This document shows, piece after piece, positions 26,756 to 37,736 of a stretch of DNA of 64,000 nucleotides. A program made the translations under genes and the position numbers. The notes under the pieces were generated by a model. The model was not told the origin of the DNA and made no database searches. It was given only the letters and a program-made list of their open reading frames with translations. Position 1 is the stretch's first letter. Each line of letters starts with the position of its first letter. The DNA comes from Falsiroseomonas oryziterrae (GTDB lineage Bacteria > Pseudomonadota > Alphaproteobacteria > Acetobacterales > Acetobacteraceae), in NCBI RefSeq assembly GCF_021864505.1, contig NZ_JAKJIB010000001.1:1-64000 (forward strand), read 5' to 3'.

Positions 26756-27559
26756 TTGATCGTTGGTCACCTCCCGCGTTCGGTCCTGGCGCTGGTCTGT
26801 GCGGCCGCTGTGGGCCTTGGCGCTTGCGCGACGCGCCCGGATCCGGCCGACACCGAAGCCGTCGAGGAATTCAGGGCCAACAACGATCCCCTGGAGCCGC
26901 TGAATCGCGGCATGTATTTCGTGAACGAGGGCCTCGATACGTTGGTCATCCGACCCGCCGCCGAAGCCTATCGGATCTTCTTGCCGCCGGAACTCCGCTC
27001 CGGCGTTCGCAACGTCCTCGGAAATCTGCGGACCCCGGTCATCCTGGTGAACGACCTGTTGCAGGGCGAGACGGACCGGGCCGGCGTCACGATCGGGCGT
27101 TTCGTCCTCAACACCACGCTTGGCGTGGGAGGCATCTTCGACGTCGCGACCGGCTTCGGCCTGCCTGGCCACGCAGAGGACTTCGGGCAGACCCTGGCGA
27201 TTTGGGGGGTTTCGGAGGGTCCCTATCTGTTCATCCCGTTTCTCGGGCCGTCCAATCCCCGCGACCTCGTCGGGTTCGGGGTCGATGCAGCCAGCAATCC
27301 CCTGACCTGGATCTCCGGCAACGAGTTCTTCGATGCCGCGACGAACACGCGCATCGTCCTGCAGGGGCTCGATACGCGGGAGGGGCTGATCGAGCCTCTC
27401 GACGCGGTCCGGAACAGTTCGCTCGACCCCTACGCGACGATCCGGAGCGCCTACAGGCAGCGCCGGGCAGCCGAGATCATGAACCGGGACACCGCCGCGC
27501 CAGCAGCGCGAGGCACTGGTTTTGGCGCCGGCACAGGCGGTGCCGGCCAGGCGAGGTGA
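26756..27559 (+). CDS. mlaA: MlaA (VacJ) outer-membrane lipoprotein
   Basis: A 267-residue lipoprotein of the Mla retrograde phospholipid transport system that keeps the outer membrane asymmetric. The start is TTG at 26756, with AGGAG seven bases upstream; it gives a signal ending in the lipobox LGAC (lipidated Cys at about residue 20). The mature part has DPLEPLNRGMYFVNEGLD, VRNVLGNLRTPVILVNDLLQ and GVGGIFDVATGFGLP, all strongly conserved in VacJ. The C-tail is Gly/Ala-rich. mlaC follows 51 bp downstream; mlaD, mlaE and mlaF are not in this window. Confidence 0.93.
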   Translation: MIVGHLPRSVLALVCAAAVGLGACATRPDPADTEAVEEFRANNDPLEPLNRGMYFVNEGLDTLVIRPAAEAYRIFLPPELRSGVRNVLGNLRTPVILVNDLLQGETDRAGVTIGRFVLNTTLGVGGIFDVATGFGLPGHAEDFGQTLAIWGVSEGPYLFIPFLGPSNPRDLVGFGVDAASNPLTWISGNEFFDAATNTRIVLQGLDTREGLIEPLDAVRNSSLDPYATIRSAYRQRRAAEIMNRDTAAPAARGTGFGAGTGGAGQAR

Positions 27560-27610
27560 GCGGCACGCCCATGCAGCTCGATCGCGGCGCCGCAGTTTGA
27601 GGATGTTGTC

Positions 27611-28246
27611 ATGCCGATAATGACCCGTCGCTTCGTGTTGGCTGCCGCATCCGTGGCTGTGACCTGCGCAGCGCGTGGCGCCGCCGCGCAGCAGATCGAT
27701 CTCGGTCGCGCGACCGGCTTCATCCAAGCGACCGGCAACGAGCTCGTCGCCGCCATCAACGCCTCGAACCTGACCGCGGCCGTCCGTCGAGAGCGTGTGG
27801 CACAGATCCTCCGGCGCGCCGTCGATGTCGATGGCGTCGGCCGCTTCATCCTGGGGCGATGGTGGCGTGCCGCGACACCGGAGCAGCAGGCTGAGTACAT
27901 GCAGCTGTTCGAGCAGGTGTTGCTAAGGAACCTGTCCGCCCGGTTTGGAGAGTATCAGGGCGTTCGTTTCTCTCTCGGGCGTACGCAGGCTCGCACCGAA
28001 GAAGATGCTCTGGTCAGCACCATCGTCGAACGACCAAGCACTCCGCCGTTCGGACTTGACTGGCGGGTCGCCGAGATCGGCGGCGCACCGAAGGTCGTGG
28101 ATGTCATCGCAGAGGGAACGAGCCTGCGCCTGACGACACGCAGCGAGTACAGCAGCGTGATCACGCGGAACAACGGCAACGTGGGAGCCCTGCTCGTCGC
28201 GATGCGGCAGCAGATCCAGCAATTGACGCAGCGCGAGGGCGCTTGA
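27611..28246 (+). CDS. mlaC: MlaC/Ttg2D-family periplasmic phospholipid-binding protein
   Basis: A 211-residue protein. MTRRFVLAAASVAVTCA is a twin-arginine-like signal ending at GAAAQ. The mature sequence shows the family pattern: VDVDGVGRFILGRWWRAATP near residue 70, EQQAEYMQLFEQVLLRNL, and a C-terminal strand region with VDVIAEGTSLRLTTRSEYSS near 165. It should ferry phospholipid between MlaA and the inner-membrane MlaFEDB complex. Pairing with mlaA at 51 bp supports the call. HpnM-type hopanoid-locus proteins share this fold, but no hopanoid genes are present here. The initiating Met could be residue 1 or residue 4. Confidence 0.87.
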   Translation: MPIMTRRFVLAAASVAVTCAARGAAAQQIDLGRATGFIQATGNELVAAINASNLTAAVRRERVAQILRRAVDVDGVGRFILGRWWRAATPEQQAEYMQLFEQVLLRNLSARFGEYQGVRFSLGRTQARTEEDALVSTIVERPSTPPFGLDWRVAEIGGAPKVVDVIAEGTSLRLTTRSEYSSVITRNNGNVGALLVAMRQQIQQLTQREGA

Positions 28247-28256
28247 CCACTTGGCG

Positions 28257-28775
28257 CTAGGCGAGGCTCTCGAAAATCAGCATGCGGTGAGACTGGTGTA
28301 GAAACGCTCCGCATTCCTTCATGCCGATGTCGCTCAGCACCGCGCGGGACGCCTGGTTCGTCTCCCGAGCCACAGCAATGATGCGCTTGAGCCCCGCCCG
28401 ATGCCCGAACTCGAGGGCGGCCACCGCTGCCTCCCGCGCGTAACCCTTGCCGCGGCATTCCGGCCACAGGGCGAACCGTAGCGCGACACCGCGGCCGTCG
28501 GGGCGCTCCATCAACCCGCATATGCCCAGGAAGTCGCCAGTCGTCCGCTCGAACACGCTCCAGGTGCCGTAGCCACGGACCAGCCAGAACTCCATGTCGT
28601 CTTCGAGTTCCTCCTTCGTCCGATCGGGACTTCGAACGCCATGGAGCATGAAGCCGAACACGCGTTCGTCGCCCTTGAGCCGGATCAGGTCCGGCAGGTG
28701 CTCCGGCCCGGGCGGGAGCAGCGAGAGACGCGGCGTATGCAGAGTGCGGGGTGCGGAGAGGATCGGTGTCGTCAC
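28257..28775 (-). CDS. GNAT-family N-acetyltransferase (RimJ/RimL type)
   Basis: A 172-residue acetyl-CoA-dependent N-acetyltransferase of the RimJ-like subgroup. It has the opening TLHTPRLSLLPPGPEHL, the acetyl-CoA-binding loop ALWPECRGKGYAREAAVAAL near residue 110, and the NQASRAVLSDIGMKECG segment near 140. The start is the GTG at 28775; the GTGA there overlaps the stop of the upstream unknown gene. The acceptor (protein N-terminus, amino acid or antibiotic) cannot be inferred. Confidence 0.85.
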   Translation of the reverse strand: MTTPILSAPRTLHTPRLSLLPPGPEHLPDLIRLKGDERVFGFMLHGVRSPDRTKEELEDDMEFWLVRGYGTWSVFERTTGDFLGICGLMERPDGRGVALRFALWPECRGKGYAREAAVAALEFGHRAGLKRIIAVARETNQASRAVLSDIGMKECGAFLHQSHRMLIFESLA

Positions 28776-29350
28776 GCAGCGTCCAGGCGGATCGCGTAGC
28801 CGTCCCCCTCCGCGACGAATTCGGCGAAACCCGTGGCGACGCGCGCATCCGGCCGGGCGCGATGGAGCGCCCTGAACAATGAATCCGGACTGCCCGGCGG
28901 CGGCCAGCGCCGCGGCATCGCGCCAACGTCGACCAGGGCGCGCGCGATCACCTGGGCACAATTGCCGCCCACGGCGACGAATCGCGGCGGACGCTCCGCG
29001 ATATCCTCCCAGATCCGCGTGAAGAGCAGGGCGGCCTCGCGCCCGACCTCCACGACACAGAAGGTGGTCGGGCAGCGCCGTGCCCGCGCCTCCGCCGCGA
29101 TCATGTATTCTGGCCGGTCACGGAGCAGCGCCCGCGCATCGCGCACCATGCCGGGCGCGACGATGGCCAGACGCCGGTCACGCCTCGTCCTGGCATAGTA
29201 GCCGACCGGGACGCCGCCCGGCAGGACAGCATCGGCATGGCCGCCCTCATCGGTGCTTCGCACCGTCGGCCCGGCCTTGTACCGGCAGGCGATCCCGACC
29301 TCTCCCGGGCCGACGCGCAGCCACACGGTCGGCGAACGCTCACCAGACAC
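28772..29350 (-). CDS. Hypothetical protein coupled to the GNAT gene
   Basis: A 192-residue protein starting at a GTG (29350). I do not recognise the family. Seen in it: GGHADAVLPGG near residue 40, a CPTTFCVVEVGREAALLFTR stretch near 97, and VGGNCAQVIARALVDVGAMP near 130. An Asn-Cys-Ala that starts a helix, followed by LFRAL, is reminiscent of permuted papain-like cysteine peptidases, in which a His precedes a Cys, but this is only a resemblance. There is no signal peptide. The gene lies 10 bp after the ettA-proximal region and overlaps the GNAT start by 4 bp. Confidence 0.6.
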   Translation of the reverse strand: MSGERSPTVWLRVGPGEVGIACRYKAGPTVRSTDEGGHADAVLPGGVPVGYYARTRRDRRLAIVAPGMVRDARALLRDRPEYMIAAEARARRCPTTFCVVEVGREAALLFTRIWEDIAERPPRFVAVGGNCAQVIARALVDVGAMPRRWPPPGSPDSLFRALHRARPDARVATGFAEFVAEGDGYAIRLDAA

Positions 29351-29360
29351 GCGCGGGAGC

Positions 29361-31040
<1,680 letters not shown>

Positions 31041-31199
31041 GGAGCGGGACTTCCGGGCGTGTGGGGAGAGGCGCGGGTTCTATCGTGCTGTGTGGCGCGA
31101 GGCCAGACGCGACGTCGGCCTCCCGCCGTCGCGGCGCGTCCGCCGGAGGGCTGCCGGCTGGAGGAGCGGACGCAACGGGGACGCGGGCGAGCGCCGGAA

Positions 31200-31273
31200 T
31201 GGGCCCGGAGGGACTCGAACCCCCAACCAAGCCGTTATGAGCGGCCAGCTCTAACCGATTGAGCTACAGGCCC
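31200..31273 (-). tRNA. ileX: tRNA-Ile2 (anticodon CAU, lysidine-modified)
   Basis: The 74-nt cloverleaf reads GGGCCTG at the 5' acceptor strand, GCTC...GAGC in the D arm, an anticodon loop CTCATAA (anticodon CAT), GGGTTCGAGTC in the T arm and CGGGCCC before discriminator A. CCA is not encoded. CAU may mean initiator Met, elongator Met or Ile2. The acceptor pairs C4-G69 and C5-G68 are the positive determinants for the lysidine synthetase TilS, whereas E. coli elongator tRNA-Met has U4 and A5, so Ile2 is favoured. It lies between ettA and ppa. Confidence 0.85.
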
Positions 31274-31282
31274 GGAGAGCCA

Positions 31283-31302
31283 CTGATCGCCAAAGCGATC
31301 AG
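31283..31302. repeat. Hairpin between ppa and the tRNA gene
   Basis: CTGATCGC and GCGATCAG form a perfect 8-bp stem around a CAAA loop. It lies 26 bp beyond the ppa stop and 9 bp before the tRNA 5' end. No T-run follows on either strand, so it may be a weak terminator or a processing hairpin rather than a classical terminator. Confidence 0.4.
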
Positions 31303-31328
31303 CCGATGCAAGCCCGGCGCTGGCCGGA

Positions 31329-31862
31329 TCAGCCGGCCGCCTTCGCCCGCGCGATGGCTTCGGCGACATAGGCCTTCGCCTGCGCCGCATCGCCCCACCC
31401 AAGTATCTTCACCCACTTCCCAAGCTCCAGGTCTTTGTAATGGGCAAAGAAATGCTGGATCTGGTCGATCGTGATTTGCGGCAGGTGCGTGTATTCCGTG
31501 ACTTTCTCGTAGCGCTTCGTCAGCTTCGGCGACGGCACGGCAATGATCTTCTCGTCGTGCCCACCGTCATCCTCCATCAGCAGAACGCCCACCGGCCGGA
31601 CGTTGATGACGGCACCCGGCGCGATGGGTCGGGTGTTGGCCACGAGCACGTCGAGCGGGTCGCCGTCCCCGCACAAGGTGTGGGGAACGAAGCCGTAGTT
31701 CCCCGGATAGCGCATCGGGGTGTGCAGGAAGCGGTCGACGAAGAGCGTCCCGGATGCCTTGTCCATCTCGTACTTGATCGGCTCGCCGCCGACCCCGACC
31801 TCGACGATGACATTCACGTCCTCAGGCGGGTTGTTGCCGATGGGGATATGCTCGATGCGCAT
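31329..31862 (-). CDS. ppa: Inorganic pyrophosphatase, family I
   Basis: A 177-residue soluble enzyme hydrolysing PPi to two Pi, pulling biosynthetic reactions forward. The active-site signature is DGDPLDVLV near residue 66, with the three Asp that bind Mg2+. [19 protein letters not shown] at the start, [10 protein letters not shown] near 55 and EKIIAVPSP near 105 complete the family pattern. The length matches the E. coli hexameric enzyme (175). Start [11 protein letters not shown] at 31862. It is divergent from the membrane pyrophosphatase hppA, with 253 bp between them. Confidence 0.96.
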   Translation of the reverse strand: MRIEHIPIGNNPPEDVNVIVEVGVGGEPIKYEMDKASGTLFVDRFLHTPMRYPGNYGFVPHTLCGDGDPLDVLVANTRPIAPGAVINVRPVGVLLMEDDGGHDEKIIAVPSPKLTKRYEKVTEYTHLPQITIDQIQHFFAHYKDLELGKWVKILGWGDAAQAKAYVAEAIARAKAAG

Positions 31863-32115
31863 GGGGCGCGGGGGCTCCTTCCGACGGGTGGGAGCATCAA
31901 CCACAAAACGGGGCCCGCCGCGAGAGGCGCGCGCCGCCTCGAGGGGGCGGTACCGGCCAGGACTTTTCCACTTTGGGTGGCGTTGCCAGCCAGGGTGCCT
32001 TCGCGCAAGGTTCTGATGGGCCCGCAGGCCGGGCCGGCCCGAGTGAGCGCGCCCCCATCGCGCCCCGTGGCCGGCTGACTGTCGGCTCCAGGGAGACATG
32101 AGGGGGTAAGCGGCC
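31863..32115. promoter_or_regulatory. Divergent promoter region of ppa and hppA
   Basis: A 253-bp region holding both promoters. It contains an AT-richer GGACTTTTCCACTTTGGG at about 31961-31978 and, just before hppA, GGGAG followed by ATGAGGGGGTAA (32098-32109), a three-codon frame overlapping the ribosome-binding site of hppA. No clear -35/-10 pair could be assigned. Confidence 0.35.
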
Positions 32116-34251
32116 TTGATAACAATATCGGTGCTTCTGATCATCGTGCTGGGGGCGCTCTCGATCGCCTACGGCGTGAAGACGTCCAAGGAGATCATGG
32201 CGCTCGACGCCGGCTCCGACCGAATGCAGGAGATCGCGAAGGCGATTCAGGAAGGCGCATCGGCCTACCTCAAGCGCCAGTACACCACCATCGGCATCGT
32301 GGGCGCCGTGCTCTTCGTGCTGATCCTGGTGGCCTTCGGCTTCGGCGGGCACGCCTTCGCGGTGGCAATCGGCTTCCTGATCGGCGCGGTGCTGTCGGGG
32401 GCAGCAGGCTTCATCGGCATGAACGTCTCGGTGCGCGCCAATGTCCGCACCGCCCAGGCGGCGACACAGTCGCTCGCGCAGGGCCTCGACGTGGCGTTCA
32501 AGTCGGGCGCCATCACGGGCATGCTGGTCGCGGGCCTCGCGCTGCTCTCGATCGCTGTCTACTTCCTCATCCTGGTGCCGATCGGCGGCGCGGCGCCCAA
32601 CAGCCGCCTGGTGATCGACGCACTCGTGGCGCTCGGCTTCGGCGCTTCGCTGATCTCGATCTTCGCCCGTCTCGGCGGCGGCATCTTCACCAAGGGTGCG
32701 GACGTCGGCGGCGACATGGTCGGCAAGGTCGAGGCCGGCATCCCCGAGGACGACCCCCGCAACCCGGCCACCATCGCCGACAACGTGGGCGACAATGTCG
32801 GCGACTGTGCGGGCATGGCGGCGGACCTGTTCGAGACCTACGCGGTGACCATGGTCGCCACCATGGTCCTGGCGGCGATCAGCTTCGGGGCAGAGGCGCG
32901 GGTCGCCGCGATGCTCTTCCCGCTGGCGATCGGCGCGGTCTGCGTCGTGACCTCGATCGCGGGCACCTACTTCGTGAAGCTGCCTGCCAACAACTCGATC
33001 ATGGGCGCCATGTATCGCGGCTTCGTGGTCACCGGCGCGCTCTCGCTCGCTGCGCTGCTGCCGCTCTCCTACCTGGTGTTCGGTACCGGGACGGTGACCG
33101 CGGGCGGGCACAGCTTCGGCGCCTTCAGCCTGTTTCTCTGCGGCGCGGTCGGGCTCGCGGTGACCGCGGCGATCGTCTGGGTGACGGAATACTACACCGG
33201 CACCGACTACCGCCCCGTGCGCGCGATCGCCGAAGCCTCGCAGACCGGCCACGGCACCAACGTGATCCGCGGCCTCGCGGTGTCGATGGAATCGACCGCG
33301 CTGCCGGCGCTGATCATCATTGCCGGCGTGCTGTCCTCTTACGGCCTTGCGGGGCTGTACGGCATCGCCATTGCGACGACGACGATGCTGGCACTCGCAG
33401 GCATGGTCGTGGCTCTCGACGCCTTCGGCCCGGTCACCGACAATGCCGGCGGCATCGCCGAGATGGCCGGCCTCCCGAAGGAGGTCCGCGTCTCGACCGA
33501 TGCGCTGGACGCGGTTGGCAACACCACCAAGGCGGTGACCAAGGGCTATGCGATCGGCTCGGCGGGCCTCGGCGCGCTGGTGCTCTTCGCGGCCTATACG
33601 CAGGACCTCAGCTATTTCATCGCCAACCCCGCCAGCTACCCCTACTTCGCAGGGCTTGGTGAGCTGACGTTCAGCCTGTCGAACCCCTACGTCGTGGTCG
33701 GCCTGCTGTTCGGCGGCCTGCTGCCCTATCTCTTCGGCGGCATGTCGATGACCGCGGTCGGCCGCGCGGCCTTCGCGGTCGTCGAGGAGGTGCGGCGCCA
33801 GTTCCGCGAGAAGCCGGGCATCATGACGGGCGCGGACAAGCCGGATTACGGCCGGGCGGTCGACATGCTCACCAAGGCGGCGATCAAGGAGATGATCATC
33901 CCTTCGCTGCTGCCGGTGCTGAGCCCGATCGTCGTGTTCCTGGTGATCCTGCTGATCGGCGGCAAGGCCGCGGCCTTCTCGGCGCTCGGTGCGATGCTGC
34001 TCGGCGTGATCGTCACCGGCTTCTTTGTCGCGGTCTCGATGACGACCGGCGGCGGCGCCTGGGACAACGCCAAGAAATACATCGAGGAGGGCAACTATGG
34101 CGGCAAGGGCAGCGAGGCCCACAAGGCCGCCGTCACCGGCGACACGGTCGGCGACCCCTACAAGGATACGGCCGGTCCCGCGGTGAACCCGATGATCAAG
34201 ATCACCAACATCGTGGCCCTTCTCCTGTTGGCGATCCTCGCCCACAGCTGA
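32116..34251 (+). CDS. hppA: Membrane H+-translocating pyrophosphatase, K+-independent type
   Basis: A 711-residue integral membrane enzyme with about 15-16 spans that couples PPi hydrolysis to H+ export. The PPi site is [20 protein letters not shown] near residue 197 and [17 protein letters not shown] near 222. [10 protein letters not shown] near 470 has Lys where K+-dependent enzymes have Ala, which identifies the K+-insensitive subfamily, as in Rhodospirillum rubrum. The start is TTG at 32116 behind AGGGGG; there is no better ATG. A strong terminator follows 23 bp after the stop. Confidence 0.95.
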   Translation: MITISVLLIIVLGALSIAYGVKTSKEIMALDAGSDRMQEIAKAIQEGASAYLKRQYTTIGIVGAVLFVLILVAFGFGGHAFAVAIGFLIGAVLSGAAGFIGMNVSVRANVRTAQAATQSLAQGLDVAFKSGAITGMLVAGLALLSIAVYFLILVPIGGAAPNSRLVIDALVALGFGASLISIFARLGGGIFTKGADVGGDMVGKVEAGIPEDDPRNPATIADNVGDNVGDCAGMAADLFETYAVTMVATMVLAAISFGAEARVAAMLFPLAIGAVCVVTSIAGTYFVKLPANNSIMGAMYRGFVVTGALSLAALLPLSYLVFGTGTVTAGGHSFGAFSLFLCGAVGLAVTAAIVWVTEYYTGTDYRPVRAIAEASQTGHGTNVIRGLAVSMESTALPALIIIAGVLSSYGLAGLYGIAIATTTMLALAGMVVALDAFGPVTDNAGGIAEMAGLPKEVRVSTDALDAVGNTTKAVTKGYAIGSAGLGALVLFAAYTQDLSYFIANPASYPYFAGLGELTFSLSNPYVVVGLLFGGLLPYLFGGMSMTAVGRAAFAVVEEVRRQFREKPGIMTGADKPDYGRAVDMLTKAAIKEMIIPSLLPVLSPIVVFLVILLIGGKAAAFSALGAMLLGVIVTGFFVAVSMTTGGGAWDNAKKYIEEGNYGGKGSEAHKAAVTGDTVGDPYKDTAGPAVNPMIKITNIVALLLLAILAHS

Positions 34252-34274
34252 GGCTCACGGCACTGGCGTCGAGC

Positions 34275-34304
34275 GGGCCGGCGGAGCGATCCGCCGGCCC
34301 TTTT
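34275..34304 (+). terminator. Rho-independent terminator of hppA
   Basis: GGGCCGGCGGA and TCCGCCGGCCC form a perfect 11-bp stem around GCGA, followed by TTTTCG. It lies between the convergent hppA and lipoprotein genes. The T-run is only on the hppA side. Confidence 0.9.
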
Positions 34305-34312
34305 CGTCTCCG

Positions 34313-35068
34313 CTACCCGGCGACGCCGAGCAGCATCAGCCGCCGCAACTCGCTTTCCTGCGCACGCAGCAGCCTTGCTGCCTCGCTCTGCGAGAGGACG
34401 CTGGTATTGGCAGCCATCCAGGCATGGCCGGCCGCGACACGCTCGAGCGCGGCCCGCCGAGCGTCCTCCGCGGGCCGCTGGCGGTCCAGTTCCGCGCGCC
34501 TGGCCGCCACCAGGTCCTGGAGCGCCGCTCGTTGCTGCGGCGTTGCGTTGCGAGGCAGTGCCGGCGCCTCGATGGCCGGCTGCGGAGCCTCGGCCAGCAG
34601 CGCCGAAGACTGGCGCTGCAAGGCCGCGACGGCAGCCTGGAGATGCGGGTCGCCCAGTTGAATCGCAGTGCGGAGATAGGGAGCGCGTGTGTTGCGCCGC
34701 GCCGTGTAGCCCATGATCTCGCCGAGATTCGTGAGCGCCGCGGCGCCTTCCGGGTCGAAGGGCTGGACCTTCTCGGCAAGCGCCGTCAGCGGGTTCTCGC
34801 GCTGCCGCGGCCAGCCGTCGTCGGCGAGATAGGCCAGCAGCCCAAGCCAGGAGGCGATGCCTTCGTTCAGCGCCTGCACCGCGCCCGCTCGCCCCTCGGC
34901 GGTGACGGGCGCCGGGGGTGGAGGGAGGAGAGCGGGGTCGGACGCGACACGGCTCGCCTGCAACGGCAGGACCGCTTCCCGCGCCTGCGACGACCAGTCG
35001 CGCACTGCCGAGTAGTCCGGCGAACAGCCGGCAAGCAGTGCGGCACCGACGATCAAAGCACTCCGCAT
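34313..35068 (-). CDS. Hypothetical lipoprotein
   Basis: A 251-residue protein. MRSALIVGAALLAGC is a short lipoprotein signal with lipobox LAGC (Cys at residue 15). After a Pro-rich stretch (ALLPPPPAPV, near 50) the rest is mostly alpha-helical, rich in Ala, Arg and Glu, with a coiled-coil-like region from about 150 to 250. I recognise no domain. Asp follows two residues after the lipidated Cys rather than directly (C-S-P-D), so outer-membrane sorting is possible. A GGGGGG tract precedes the start at proper spacing; an upstream ATG at 35086 lacks this. Confidence 0.7.
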   Translation of the reverse strand: MRSALIVGAALLAGCSPDYSAVRDWSSQAREAVLPLQASRVASDPALLPPPPAPVTAEGRAGAVQALNEGIASWLGLLAYLADDGWPRQRENPLTALAEKVQPFDPEGAAALTNLGEIMGYTARRNTRAPYLRTAIQLGDPHLQAAVAALQRQSSALLAEAPQPAIEAPALPRNATPQQRAALQDLVAARRAELDRQRPAEDARRAALERVAAGHAWMAANTSVLSQSEAARLLRAQESELRRLMLLGVAG

Positions 35069-35131
35069 CCTGACCCCCCTCTCCACGCTCCCCAGTCTAG
35101 GAGCGCCGAGGCCGGAACGGAAACCGCCCGC

Positions 35132-35704
35132 TCAGATCCGCAGCCGGTCGGGAATACGCAGGCCGAGCCGCTGCGGCACCGGCCAGACCTCCCGAACCGT
35201 GCGCAGCACCCGGAAGCCGGCCGCGATGTAGTTCGGCAAGGCGCGCGGATGGTCAGCCGTGCAGGTGTTCACCGTCACGACCGAGGGGCGATCGACCCAG
35301 GCGGTATCCACGGCGTGGCGCAGCAGGCCGCGCCCCAAGCCCTGGCCGATCACGTGCGGCATCAGGCCGAAGTAGGAGAGGTTGACGCCCCCGTCGCCGC
35401 CGCGCCGCTCCAGTTCGTAGAAGCCTGCGGGCTCGCCGTCCCGGTATAGGACGTGGATGGAGACGTCCGGCCGGGCGAGCAGACCTGCGATCTCGTCGTC
35501 CGGGACGGTGCGGCGCAGCCACCAGACCCAATCCCGCCCCACCGTATCGTAGAGATAGCGGTAGAACGGAACCGAGCAGCGGGAGACCCGCACCACAGCC
35601 GAGCCGTCGGGGAGCGCCGGCGCCGCATCGCCGGGTGGCGCATCCATCCGGAGGAAGGTCACCTCAACGGCGATACGTGTGACCGGTTCGCGCGCCGCGC
35701 TCAT
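35132..35704 (-). CDS. GNAT-family N-acetyltransferase
   Basis: A 190-residue acetyltransferase. The acetyl-CoA-binding motif is [20 protein letters not shown] near residue 115, and [19 protein letters not shown] near 146 is the motif B region. Other stretches ([16 protein letters not shown] near 50; [11 protein letters not shown] near 92) match an uncharacterised alphaproteobacterial GNAT group. The substrate is unknown. It lies 7 bp beyond the rpoD stop on the same strand and could be transcribed with it. Confidence 0.85.
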   Translation of the reverse strand: MSAAREPVTRIAVEVTFLRMDAPPGDAAPALPDGSAVVRVSRCSVPFYRYLYDTVGRDWVWWLRRTVPDDEIAGLLARPDVSIHVLYRDGEPAGFYELERRGGDGGVNLSYFGLMPHVIGQGLGRGLLRHAVDTAWVDRPSVVTVNTCTADHPRALPNYIAAGFRVLRTVREVWPVPQRLGLRIPDRLRI

Positions 35705-35711
35705 GGGCCGG

Positions 35712-37631
<1,920 letters not shown>

Positions 37632-37736
37632 GCCTGACCCTGCTCCGTCGTCCTGCCGGCGCTCCGTTCCGGCTTTCGCCGGCACGCCGCCTTCCGGGCC
37701 GCCATCACCCCGCCGGTGATGCAAAGGCCCCCTACT

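Noticed and set aside
31200-31273. tRNA read as initiator or elongator Met because of anticodon CAT
   Set aside because: C4-G69 and C5-G68 acceptor pairs and the CTCATAA loop fit the lysidine-modified Ile2 species better; Met remains possible but less likely.
31897-34245. Very long minus-strand open frame antisense to hppA
   Set aside because: It mirrors the codon pattern of hppA in GC-rich DNA, is rich in His, Arg and Asp without domains, and hppA itself is unmistakable.
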